A stretch of 16,916 nt of DNA. Source: CAYLZW01 sp964388085 (GTDB lineage: Bacteria > Myxococcota > UBA727 > CAYLZW01). Below, piece by piece: positions 1 to 6,894 of this stretch (positions are counted from its first letter, which is position 1; the number at the start of each line of letters is the position of its first letter). The stretch lies in the NCBI GenBank assembly GCA_964388085.1, contig CAYLZW010000109.1:1-16916 (forward strand), written 5' to 3'. Below the pieces are notes generated by a model. It did not search any database. It worked only from the letters and a program-made list of their open reading frames with translations, and was not told where the DNA came from. A program made the translations under genes and the position numbers.

Positions 1-1186
1 GCAGCAGGTAGGGGCAGGTCACGAGCTCGATGCGGCCCTTGAACGACGGCCAGTCCGGGTGCTCCTTGAAGGTCTCGAGATACACCTCGTTCGAGGACGC
101 GATCATCATGACGTCGAGGAACACCTGCACGTGATCGAGGCTGGCCTGCGCCTGCTCGGTGGCGACGAGCAGGTACTTCCAGGCCTCGAGCGGGCGCTTC
201 AAGAGATCGTTGAACTCGAGCACGCCGCGGTTGGCGTCGTTGAGCGCGCCGCCCGTCTCGAACAGCGAGAGGTGATGCAGCGCGGGCGGCAGCGAGCCGA
301 GCGATCGATCGGCGGTGATCTGGCGCGCGTAGGCGTCGACGCTCATCTGCGGCTCCACCGCGACGACGCCGGTGCGATAGCGACGAGAGAGATAAAAGCG
401 CTCCACCTGCACGTGCCGCAGCACCTCGTTCACGTCCCCGTGGTAGCTCGTCATCAGCGCGTCGAAGATCTTGCGGTTCTTGGCCGAGAGGTCGCCGAAG
501 CGCAGCACGTCCGGCACCGGGTAGTCGTCGGGGAGCCGCTCGTTCGCCTTCAGCGCGGCGAAGAGCCGCGCGCGCTGCTCGGGCGTGAGCAGCAAGAGCG
601 GGTGGTCCTTCAGCTCGCAGGGGATGCGCGCGTCGACGTTCGTGCCCTCGAGGTAGGCGTAGCTGCCCGAGCGCTGCGAGGATGTGCCTCCGAAGCCGAG
701 CGAGCCCTTCTGCACGCTCTGCGAGGGGAAGATCCAGTTGAAGCGATAGACCGCGCCGCCGGGCGTCGTCGAGTAGATCTCCGCCGCGCGCGTGAGCGCC
801 TGGATGAGGCTCGTCTTCGCGGAGCCGTTCGGGCCGTGCAGCAGGATCAGCCGGTCCACCCGGCCCGCGCGCACGAAGTTGCGCACGAGGCGCACGAGGT
901 GCTCCTGCACGCGCATCTGTCCGACGACGCGGCCAAAGCCCTGGTCCGCCTCGGCGTCGAAGAGCTTGAAGCGCTTGACCGCGCCGGTGGGCAGCTCCAC
1001 CTCCTCGCTGCCGAAGTGATCGACGACGTCACAGAGGTACTGCGCCGCGTTGCGCACGTGATGACGCGGGTCCTCGGAGACCTGCTCGAGGTACTCGTCG
1101 AACGACAGGATCGTCCGCCGTCCGACGAAGGTGTCCTTCGTCGTCTGGGCGACCGTGCTCAGCAGCTCTTTGGCGAGGTGGTCCAT
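1..1186 (-). CDS. prkA: PrkA-type serine protein kinase, 3' end cut by window edge
   Basis: The minus strand is open from ATG at 1186 to the window edge, giving 395 residues of an N-terminal part; PrkA proteins are usually about 640-690 residues, so the C-terminal kinase-like domain lies outside. Visible features are the opening DHLAKELLSTVAQTTKDTF, a Walker A-like HGPNGSAKTS at about residues 117-126, and GVLEFNDLLKRPLEAWKYLL-like sequence near residue 300, in the Walker B/AAA+ part typical of PrkA. Members of this family are cytoplasmic AAA+ proteins with a serine kinase or reported protease activity, often linked to stress, starvation or sporulation. The start is supported by GAGGGA six bases upstream. 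The gene lies 51 bp beyond a strong terminator for the upstream lipoprotein gene, so it needs its own promoter or read-through. Family assignment is confident; its role in this organism is inferred only. Confidence 0.9.
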   Translation of the reverse strand, partial: MDHLAKELLSTVAQTTKDTFVGRRTILSFDEYLEQVSEDPRHHVRNAAQYLCDVVDHFGSEEVELPTGAVKRFKLFDAEADQGFGRVVGQMRVQEHLVRLVRNFVRAGRVDRLILLHGPNGSAKTSLIQALTRAAEIYSTTPGGAVYRFNWIFPSQSVQKGSLGFGGTSSQRSGSYAYLEGTNVDARIPCELKDHPLLLLTPEQRARLFAALKANERLPDDYPVPDVLRFGDLSAKNRKIFDALMTSYHGDVNEVLRHVQVERFYLSRRYRTGVVAVEPQMSVDAYARQITADRSLGSLPPALHHLSLFETGGALNDANRGVLEFNDLLKRPLEAWKYLLVATEQAQASLDHVQVFLDVMMIASSNEVYLETFKEHPDWPSFKGRIELVTCPYLL

Positions 1187-1216
1187 TGTTCCCTCGTACG
1201 AAATCGTGCCTCCGCT

Positions 1217-1230
1217 CGCTCGCGCGAGCG
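1217..1230. repeat. 14-bp perfect palindrome in the prkA leader
   Basis: CGCTCGCGCGAGCG is self-complementary over all 14 bases and lies 31 bp upstream of the prkA start, between that start and the terminator of the preceding gene. It could be an operator or an mRNA hairpin in the prkA leader. In GC-rich DNA such palindromes can also arise by chance, so only the symmetry is certain. Confidence 0.35.
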
Positions 1231-1237
1231 CTACACG

Positions 1238-1276
1238 AAAAAACGGGCGCCGGAGTCTTATCCTCCGACGCCCGTT
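1238..1276 (-). terminator. Rho-independent terminator after the small lipoprotein gene
   Basis: Arms at 1242-1255 and 1263-1276 form a 14-bp stem with one mismatch and a 7-nt loop. Reading the minus strand, the stem is followed by six T (complement of 1238-1243). The site lies about 53 bp downstream of the lipoprotein stop codon, as expected for the end of that two-gene transcript. Confidence 0.85.
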
Positions 1277-1329
1277 CAAGACAGTGAACCCTCAGCCGAA
1301 CGAACCGGCGAAGGCCCGTGGCCGTGACC

Positions 1330-1623
1330 TCACTTGGTCGCGGGCGCGGCCTCACCGGCAGGCGGAGCTTCGAGCGTGGCGATCTCCTTCTGGAGCTCCG
1401 CCTCGAGGGCCTTCGCCTGATCCGCTGCGTTGTCGACCGTGACGCCTTCGGCGCCGGCCTTCTTCAGCTCCGCGTGCTCGCCCGTGGGCTCGTACGCCGG
1501 AACCTCGACCTTGGCCTCCTCCTTCGGAGCCTCCACGGGCGCCTCAGCAGGTTTCTCCTCGGCGCACCCGGCGAGCGAAAGCCCGACAGTGGCGGCGAGA
1601 GCGAGCTTCATCATCGTGTTCAT
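1330..1623 (-). CDS. Small Glu/Ala/Pro/Lys-rich lipoprotein
   Basis: This 97-residue protein has a lipoprotein signal peptide: basic start, hydrophobic stretch LALAATVGLS, then lipobox LAGC at residues 17-20. Cys20 would be the lipidated residue. The mature part of about 77 residues is rich in Glu, Ala, Pro and Lys with no Cys and no recognisable domain. It has a flexible region (about 24-45) and a probably helical stretch DNAADQAKALEAELQKEIA near the C-terminus. GGAGAGG eight bases before ATG 1623 supports the start. It follows the Lys-rich exported protein gene by 61 bp on the same strand and is followed by an intrinsic terminator, so the two probably share a transcript. I do not recognise the family. 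An envelope-tethered structural or binding role is possible but unproven. Confidence 0.75.
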   Translation of the reverse strand: MNTMMKLALAATVGLSLAGCAEEKPAEAPVEAPKEEAKVEVPAYEPTGEHAELKKAGAEGVTVDNAADQAKALEAELQKEIATLEAPPAGEAAPATK

Positions 1624-1684
1624 GGTTCATCCTCTCCGGCGGCCCGGGTAGACCAGGCCAATGCGCACGGCAAGCAGGCGAAGC

Positions 1685-2182
1685 CTACTTGGCCGCCTCC
1701 CCGCCCTCGGCCGCGGCGGCCTCGAACTTGGCCATCGCGAGCTTGTGGCGCTTGTCCTCGAGCTCCTTGAGCTTCGACGTCTGCGTCTTCAGAGCCTCGT
1801 TGTTCGTCGCCGTGGCGATCTGCTCGAGACGCTCGATCTTGCCGAGCTTCTTGGCGTGCGCCTCCTCCGCCGACTTCTTCGCCGCGTCGGTGGCCTCGCT
1901 GTTGGCGAGCGCAACGGCCGCAGCCTCTTCCCGCTTCTCGATCCGCTTGGCCGCCTGCTCGGCCTTCACCTCGGCCTTCGCCTTGACCTTCGCCTTGGCC
2001 TTGGCCTTGGCCTTCTCCTTCGCCTTCTCTTTGGCGTCTGCCTTGGCCTTCGACTTGGCCGCGGCCGCCTTGTCACCGGAAGGGCGCTTGCGCTCCTGCG
2101 CCGACGCTTCCGTCGGAACGATGGCGACCACGCTCACCGCGGCCACCGCAAGAAGCGCCCGGAAAAGTACGTTCTTAAACAT
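1685..2182 (-). CDS. Exported Lys/Ala-rich helical protein
   Basis: I place the start at ATG 2182 (165 residues) because GAGGAG stands eight bases upstream and the protein then begins with a clean Sec signal peptide, MFKNVLFRALLAVAAVSVVA, ending in EASA before Gln29. The frame stays open further upstream but has no ribosome site there. The mature protein has a low-complexity Lys/Ala segment (about 32-82) with alternating KA and KE, reminiscent of histone-H1-like or TolA-like helices. Glu/Lys-rich sequence likely to form coiled coil follows (about 105-155, including KKLGKIERLEQI and KLKELEDKRHKLAMAKFEA). There are no cysteines. It shares a probable transcript with the downstream lipoprotein gene. 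A consensus -35 (TTGACA, complement of 2253-2258) lies upstream, but no good -10 is visible. I do not recognise a named family; function is unknown. Confidence 0.75.
   Translation of the reverse strand: MFKNVLFRALLAVAAVSVVAIVPTEASAQERKRPSGDKAAAAKSKAKADAKEKAKEKAKAKAKAKVKAKAEVKAEQAAKRIEKREEAAAVALANSEATDAAKKSAEEAHAKKLGKIERLEQIATATNNEALKTQTSKLKELEDKRHKLAMAKFEAAAAEGGEAAK
1967..2035. repeat. Low-complexity KA/KE codon repeat inside the Lys-rich gene
   Basis: On the plus strand this stretch is built from near-repeats of GCCTTG and GCCTTC, encoding the alternating Lys-Ala and Lys-Glu residues at about 50-72 of the exported protein. Such tracts can expand or contract by slippage, so length may differ between relatives. 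Confidence 0.7.
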
Positions 2183-2318
2183 CTGGTTAACTCCTCGACG
2201 GACGAGACACCGCCCGGGACCGGGCAGCAAGCTCGCTTAGGTGTTGTGTGCGTGTCAACTCTCCTCCCGTTTTCAAGTGGGAGTCGGTCTGCTAGCGGGT
2301 GCCTGTTACCTACCCCTT

Positions 2319-2400
2319 GCGAGCGTGGCGGAACTGGTAGACGCACTGGATTTAGGTTCCAGCGGGGTGACCCGTGGGGGTTCGAGTCCCCCCGCTCGTA
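2319..2400 (+). tRNA. tRNA-Leu, anticodon UAG
   Basis: The cloverleaf can be drawn by hand. The acceptor 5' arm is GCGAGCG, D-arm GGCGGAACTGGTAGACGC, anticodon stem CTGGA/TCCAG with loop TTTAGGT (anticodon TAG at 2353-2355), a long variable arm CGGGGTGACCCG typical of leucine tRNA, and T-arm GGGGGTTCGAGTCCCCC. The discriminator is A, as expected for Leu. CCA is not encoded and must be added. The terminal pair is G1-U72 rather than the usual G-C, the one odd feature. It would decode CUA and, by wobble, other CUN codons. Confidence 0.95.
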
Positions 2401-2411
2401 CAAACGCTCAA

Positions 2412-2434
2412 GGCGCACACGCGCTCTTTTTTTT
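2412..2434 (+). terminator. Possible short terminator after tRNA-Leu
   Basis: A short GC hairpin (GCGC at 2413-2416 with GCGC at 2421-2424, loop ACAC, perhaps extended by one G-U pair) is followed by eight T at 2427-2434. The stem is short for an efficient terminator, so partial read-through into the trigger factor gene 50 bp downstream is plausible. Confidence 0.45.
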
Positions 2435-2485
2435 CGACTGCCCGCGCGGGATCCGCCCGGGCCAAGATGAGACCGAGGACAGGCA

Positions 2486-3796
2486 ATGACGCTCGAGACG
2501 CGGGCCCAGGTGAAAGAGATCTCCACCGTTCAGCGGGAGCTCTCCATCGTGATCCCTGGGGATCAGGTCGCCAAGGAGCTCGACAGGGCCTACCGGAAGC
2601 TCTCCCAGAAGGTGCGGCTCAAGGGCTTTCGGCAGGGCAAGGTGCCTCGCTACGTCCTCGAGCAGTACTACAAGGAGCAGACGGAGCAGGACGTGCTCGA
2701 GCGCATCGTGGGCGAGAGCTATCGCGAGGCCATCGAGAGCAACAAGCTGACGCCCGTGGCGCCGCCCGAGATCCAGGCACAGGCCGAGCTCATCCCGGGC
2801 ATGGACTTCGCGTACCAGGCCACCGTCGAGGTGAAGCCCGCCATCGAGCTGAAGAAGTACAAGGAGCTCGAGCTCACCAAGAAGGCCTACACCGTCGCCG
2901 ACGAGAGCGTGCAGCGCGAGCTCGACACCATCCGCGAGCGCTTCGTGAAGGTGGTGCCCGTGGAGGATCGCGACACCATCCAGCAGGGTGATCTCGTGCA
3001 GTGCAACTGGTCCGGCACCGTCGAGGGCGAGCACGTGCGCGGGCTCGGCGGCGTCAGCTACGTCGTCGAGGTGGGCGGCGGGCGCTTCTACCCGGAGGCC
3101 GAGCAGGCCCTCGTCGGCAAGAAGCTCGCGGACGGCTTCGAGGTCGAGGTCACCGTGCCGGACGACTTCCGCGTCGAGGCCGCGCGCGGCAAGAAGGCGC
3201 TGCTCTCCATTCGCCCGGAGCAGATAAAGCGCAAGGAGGTCCCGGCCCTCGACGACGAGCTCGCCAAGGACGTCAGCGACGAGTTCGAGACGCTCGAGGA
3301 CCTGAAGAAGAACATCAAAGAGGGCCTCGAGCGGCAGGCCGCCGCGCGCACCAAGAACGAGGTTCGCGAGACCGCCCTCGACGTGCTCATCGACGAAAAC
3401 CCCTTCGAGGTGCCGAACGCGCTCGTCGAGCGCCACTGCGAGCAGCTCGCCGCGGACGCCCTCTCGCGCCTCCCCGAGGAGCAGGCCCAGCGCATCTGGG
3501 CCGTACAGCGCCAGCGCCTCATGGAGGACGCGCGCCCGAGGGCCCTCAAGCAGGTCCGCGCCGGCCTGCTGCTCGAGGCCATCACCGCCAAGGAGGACAT
3601 CTCCGTCAGTGAAGAGGACGTCGACAACCACCTGAAGAAGATCGCGGAAGAGGCCGGCCAGCCGCTCAAGACGCTCAAGAACCTCTACAAGTCCGGGCGC
3701 CGGCGCGATCAGCTCAAGGACCAGCTGGCCACGGAGAAGGCGCTCGATATCATCCTCGCGAACGCGAAGATCAGCGAGGAGAGCGCGACGCTCTGA
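2486..3796 (+). CDS. tig: Trigger factor, ribosome-associated chaperone
   Basis: The 436-residue product matches trigger factor in length and domain order. The N-terminal ribosome-binding domain carries the signature GFRQGKVPR at residues 47-55. A FKBP-like prolyl isomerase domain lies at about 150-240 (GDLVQCNWSGTVEGE, then FYPEAEQALVGKKLADG). The helical C-terminal chaperone arms run from about 250 to the end. It binds at the ribosome exit tunnel and shelters nascent chains. ATG at 2486 is preceded by GAGG seven bases upstream. It sits after a leucine tRNA and one base before miaB, with which it is probably co-transcribed and perhaps translationally coupled. In many bacteria tig precedes clpP-clpX instead, which is not the arrangement here. 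Confidence 0.96.
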   Translation: MTLETRAQVKEISTVQRELSIVIPGDQVAKELDRAYRKLSQKVRLKGFRQGKVPRYVLEQYYKEQTEQDVLERIVGESYREAIESNKLTPVAPPEIQAQAELIPGMDFAYQATVEVKPAIELKKYKELELTKKAYTVADESVQRELDTIRERFVKVVPVEDRDTIQQGDLVQCNWSGTVEGEHVRGLGGVSYVVEVGGGRFYPEAEQALVGKKLADGFEVEVTVPDDFRVEAARGKKALLSIRPEQIKRKEVPALDDELAKDVSDEFETLEDLKKNIKEGLERQAAARTKNEVRETALDVLIDENPFEVPNALVERHCEQLAADALSRLPEEQAQRIWAVQRQRLMEDARPRALKQVRAGLLLEAITAKEDISVSEEDVDNHLKKIAEEAGQPLKTLKNLYKSGRRRDQLKDQLATEKALDIILANAKISEESATL

Positions 3797-3797
3797 G

Positions 3798-5312
3798 GTG
3801 CCGAAGGCGCCGGCCGGTGATGAATTGAAATCCGTCTTCATCGAGACCTTCGGCTGCCAGATGAACGTGCTCGACTCCGAGCTCGTCACGGACCAGCTGC
3901 GCGCCATCGGCTATCGGTTCGTCAAGCAGGCCGACGACGCTGACGTCGTGCTCTACAACACCTGCTCGGTGCGCGAGCTGAGCGAGCAGAAGGTGCTGAG
4001 CCGCCTCGGCGTCATGAAGCAGCGCAAGCAGGAGGGCGACAAGGAGCTCATCGTCGGCGTGCTCGGCTGCATGGCGGAGCGGGCGGGCACGGCGCTGGCC
4101 GAGAGGCTCTCGCACGTGGACCTCATGTGCGGCCCGAGCGAGCTCGATCGCCTGCCCTCGCTGCTCGCGAACCTCGAGGCGCAGCGCTCGGAGAGCCGCG
4201 TGGCGCAGATCGCGCTGTCGGGCCACAACGCGCGCCGCTCGAAGACCAAGGAGGCCGCCGAGGACAGGCTCGAGGCGCTCGATCAGGGCCGCCTGGTCGA
4301 TCCCGACGTCGAGGGACGGCAGGCGTACGTGCGCATCACGCGCGGCTGCAACAAGTTCTGCTCCTTCTGCATCGTCCCCTTCACGCGCGGCGCCGAGGTG
4401 CACCGGCCGGCGGACGCCATCGTCGACGAGGTGCGCAAGCTGACCGAGGCGGGCGCGCGCGAGGTGACGCTGCTCGGCCAGACCATCAACCACTACCGGC
4501 ACGGCGACACAGGCTTCGCGCAGCTGCTCAAGCGGGTACACGACGAGGTGCCCGAGCTGCCGCGGCTGCGCTTTCTGACCAGCTACCCGCGCGACTTCAC
4601 CGACGAGGCGCTCGACGTCATGGCCGAGAGCGAGCGCATCTCGCCCTACCTGCACGTCCCCGCGCAGTCGGGCAGCGACGTGATGCTGAAGGCCATGAAC
4701 CGCGGCTACACGCGCGAGCAGTACCTCTCGCTCATCCGCCGCGCCAAGCAGCGCATGCCGGACGTCAGCATCGTCGGCGACATGATCGTGGGCTTCCCCG
4801 GCGAGACGGACGAGGACTTCGAGCGCTCGCTCTCGCTGCTCGAGGAGGTCCGCTACAAGGGCGTGTTCGTCTTCAAGTACTCCACGCGGCCGGGCACGGT
4901 GGCGTCGAAGAAGCTCGAGGACAACGTCCCTGACGAGGTGAAGAAGGAGCGCAACCAGCGGATGCTGGCGCTGCAGCAGCGCATCTCCAAGCAGCACCAC
5001 GAGGCGCTGGTGGGCCGGGAGCTCGAGGTCCTCGTCGAGGGCAGCGCCAAGATCGATCCGCACAAGCGTGTGCAGGCGGACGGCCCTCGTGACGAGGACG
5101 GCACGCCGCTGCTCACGCTCGGCAGGAAACAGGGCCCAGCGCTAGCGAACACCATGGTCGAGGACAGCGACGAACGCGTGCGCCTCACCTCGAGGACGCG
5201 GGGCGATCACATCGTGGCGTTCGACGGACCGGACGCGCTCGTGGGCGACCTCGTGCGGGTGCGCGTGACGAGGGCAACGGCGCTGTCGCTGTCCGGCGAG
5301 CTCTGCGGCTGA
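3798..5312 (+). CDS. miaB: tRNA-2-methylthio-N6-dimethylallyladenosine synthase MiaB
   Basis: This 504-residue radical-SAM methylthiotransferase adds a methylthio group to i6A37 of tRNAs reading UNN codons. The N-terminal domain has FIETFGCQMN with Cys20, then Cys56 (NTCSVRE) and Cys91 (LGCMAER), which would hold the auxiliary 4Fe-4S cluster. The radical-SAM motif is CNKFCSFC, Cys184, Cys188 and Cys191. A TRAM RNA-binding domain occupies roughly 438-504. ETFGCQMN and the overall layout favour MiaB over RimO or MtaB. The motif after the cluster reads RGAEVHRP, with His where Ser is usual. I use GTG at 3798, one base after the trigger factor stop; TTG at 3825, just before KSVFIETFG, is an alternative. 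Neither has a strong ribosome site, consistent with coupling to tig. Confidence 0.95.
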   Translation: MPKAPAGDELKSVFIETFGCQMNVLDSELVTDQLRAIGYRFVKQADDADVVLYNTCSVRELSEQKVLSRLGVMKQRKQEGDKELIVGVLGCMAERAGTALAERLSHVDLMCGPSELDRLPSLLANLEAQRSESRVAQIALSGHNARRSKTKEAAEDRLEALDQGRLVDPDVEGRQAYVRITRGCNKFCSFCIVPFTRGAEVHRPADAIVDEVRKLTEAGAREVTLLGQTINHYRHGDTGFAQLLKRVHDEVPELPRLRFLTSYPRDFTDEALDVMAESERISPYLHVPAQSGSDVMLKAMNRGYTREQYLSLIRRAKQRMPDVSIVGDMIVGFPGETDEDFERSLSLLEEVRYKGVFVFKYSTRPGTVASKKLEDNVPDEVKKERNQRMLALQQRISKQHHEALVGRELEVLVEGSAKIDPHKRVQADGPRDEDGTPLLTLGRKQGPALANTMVEDSDERVRLTSRTRGDHIVAFDGPDALVGDLVRVRVTRATALSLSGELCG

Positions 5313-5359
5313 AGGGTGATCCGCGAGCACGCGCCGGACACGCAGCAAGAACACAGACC

Positions 5360-5420
5360 TCACGCAAAGCCGCGAAGAACACCTCGTTGGGCTCCCTTTG
5401 CGGCTCCACGCTTTGCGTGA
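5360..5420. repeat. Large inverted repeat between convergent miaB and tatC
   Basis: Outer arms TCACGCAAAG (5360-5369) and CTTTGCGTGA (5411-5420) are perfect complements. Just inside them CCGC (5370-5373) pairs with GCGG (5400-5403). There is no T tract on either side, so it is not a textbook intrinsic terminator, though it could stop or protect transcripts from both genes. The arms resemble CGCAAAG/CTTTGCG-type intergenic repeats that I recall from other environmental bacteria; that resemblance is from memory. Confidence 0.6.
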
Positions 5421-5441
5421 ACATTCGCTCTGTTGGTGCTT

Positions 5442-6284
5442 CTAGGGCGTCGGTGCCGTCGGGGGTCCAGCGCTCTGCTCACGACGACGGCGGACCTTCA
5501 GCGCCAGCTTCGAGACGAACAGGCCGAGCTCGAACAGCAGCACCAGCGGCACGGCGAGCATGCACTGGCTGAGCACGTCGGGCGGCGTCAGCACGGCGCC
5601 GATGACGAACGCGATCACCACCATGATGCCGCGGTACTTGCTGAGCTTGTAAGGGTCGACGATGCCGGCCATGGAGAGCACGAACACGACGACGGGCGCC
5701 TGGAACACGAGCCCGAACGCCAGCAGCAGCTTCATGCTGAAGCTGAAGTGCTCGGCGACCGAGAGCGTCATCTCGACGCCCGCGCCCATGGTGTGCTCGA
5801 GGAAGAACTTGAACATGCCGGGGAAGGCGCCGAAGTAGGCGAAGGCGCCGCCCGCCAGGAAGAAGAACGCGCCCGCCCAGACGAACACCTGCACGTAGTG
5901 GCGCTCTTTCCGGTACAGGCCTGGGGCGACGAAGAGCCAGAGCTGGTAGAGCGTCCACGGCATCGACAGGAAGATGCCGACGACGACGGCCGCCTTGAGC
6001 TGCGCGATGAAGTACTCGGCGGGCGCGATGACGACGAAGCGCGGCGCGGTGCCGAGCTGCTTGGCGGCGAGCTCTACGGGTCGCTTCAAGAGCTCGAGCA
6101 CGTCACCGGAGACGGCGAAGGCGCCCATGGAGACGACGAACACGCCGATGGCCGCCCGCATCAGGCGGTCCCGTAGATCGCCGAGGTGCTCCATCAGCGA
6201 GTACTCGCGCGTGTCGAGCCCCTCGGCCGCCTCGCTGGCAGGCTCCGGTCCCGCGCCCGTGCCGGAGAGCTGCTCGCCGCTCAC
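5442..6284 (-). CDS. tatC: Sec-independent protein translocase subunit TatC
   Basis: This 280-residue multispanning inner-membrane protein is the core of the Tat system, which recognises twin-arginine signal peptides and exports folded proteins. Family landmarks are MEHLGDLRDRL near residue 31 (HLxELR position, Asp replacing Glu), PAEYFIAQLKAAV (88-100), APGLYRKERH (120-129) and LTPPDVLSQ (232-240). About six hydrophobic segments are visible. The N-terminal 25 residues and the C-terminal RRRREQ tail are cytoplasmic extensions. The start is GTG at 6284, overlapping the tatB-like stop codon as GTGA, so the two are translationally coupled. It converges on miaB with 129 bp between. Identity is clear. 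Confidence 0.96.
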   Translation of the reverse strand: MSGEQLSGTGAGPEPASEAAEGLDTREYSLMEHLGDLRDRLMRAAIGVFVVSMGAFAVSGDVLELLKRPVELAAKQLGTAPRFVVIAPAEYFIAQLKAAVVVGIFLSMPWTLYQLWLFVAPGLYRKERHYVQVFVWAGAFFFLAGGAFAYFGAFPGMFKFFLEHTMGAGVEMTLSVAEHFSFSMKLLLAFGLVFQAPVVVFVLSMAGIVDPYKLSKYRGIMVVIAFVIGAVLTPPDVLSQCMLAVPLVLLFELGLFVSKLALKVRRRREQSAGPPTAPTP

Positions 6285-6790
6285 GAGGTCGCGTCCTTCT
6301 TCTCGTCGGTGCCGCGCGCGCTCTCCGTCACGCCGGCGTCGCGCGCCGATCGTCGCGTGTCGTCGAGCAGCGCGCTGACCTCGGCGTCCGCCGGCACGGC
6401 ATCGAGGGCGCGCTTGTGCGGATCGCCCCCCGACTCTCCGCGGGAGATGACGCCGTCGTCGGCGGGGACGGCCCTCGGCTCGTCGTCGTCGTCATTGGTG
6501 CCCTCGCCCATCGTCGCCGCGCCCGCGGCCAGCGAGCCGTGGATGCCGGGCGCCGCGTTGGCGCTCACGAGCGGTGCGTCAGCGCCCCGCGGCGGCTCGG
6601 CGTAGCGTCGCTTCGGCGCGTCATCGTCGTCATCGAACATCAGGGCGCCGCGCAGATCGTCCGACACCTTGCGCAGCTCCTTCAGCCCCTTGCCGAGCGA
6701 GCGAGCCACGCCCGGCAGCTTCGTGGGGCCCACCACGAGCAAGGCCACCGCGAGGATCAGCAGGAGCTCCTGGATGCCGATACCAAACAC
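6281..6790 (-). CDS. tatB: TatA/TatB-family twin-arginine translocase subunit, probably TatB
   Basis: The 169-residue protein starts MFGIGIQELLLILAVALLVV, a single N-terminal membrane helix with Glu8. The hinge is Gly21-Pro22 and an amphipathic helix, LPGVARSLGKGLKELRKVSD, follows. Glu8 and the long acidic tail favour TatB over TatA, but the two can be hard to separate from one sequence. The tail beyond residue 50 is disordered, with Asp runs at 53-57 and 100-103. TatB contacts TatC in the substrate receptor, and here its gene overlaps tatC by 4 bp. The start is GTG at 6790, with GGAGGG about nine bases upstream. No second TatA/E gene is present in the window, so either one exists elsewhere or this protein serves both roles. 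Confidence 0.88.
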   Translation of the reverse strand: MFGIGIQELLLILAVALLVVGPTKLPGVARSLGKGLKELRKVSDDLRGALMFDDDDDAPKRRYAEPPRGADAPLVSANAAPGIHGSLAAGAATMGEGTNDDDDEPRAVPADDGVISRGESGGDPHKRALDAVPADAEVSALLDDTRRSARDAGVTESARGTDEKKDATS

Positions 6791-6894
6791 GCCGCAAACC
6801 CTCCGAGACGCCAGGCTACGAGCTATCAGCTATCGACGCCGAGGGCACAAGCCCTTCCGCCGCTGCGCGGGGTGCACGCACAGGGAGCCACGCG

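Noticed and set aside
59..1327. 422-codon plus-strand open frame opposite prkA
   Set aside because: Arg/Glu/His/Leu-rich shadow of the real minus-strand prkA, typical of antisense frames in GC-rich DNA; no family features.
2304..2309. TGTTAC as a -10 box for tRNA-Leu
   Set aside because: Position is right for a start near 2316, but it matches the consensus poorly and has no -35 at normal spacing.
2408..3907. 499-codon minus-strand open frame opposite trigger factor
   Set aside because: Antisense shadow. The plus-strand frame is an unmistakable trigger factor with ribosome site and correct length.
3771..5063. 430-codon minus-strand open frame opposite miaB
   Set aside because: Antisense shadow with low-complexity composition; miaB cluster cysteines are on the plus strand.
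6841..6856. Small hairpin AGGGC/GCCCT between the DUF885 gene and tatB
   Set aside because: Five-base stem with no T tract; not enough to call a terminator that would split the minus-strand run.
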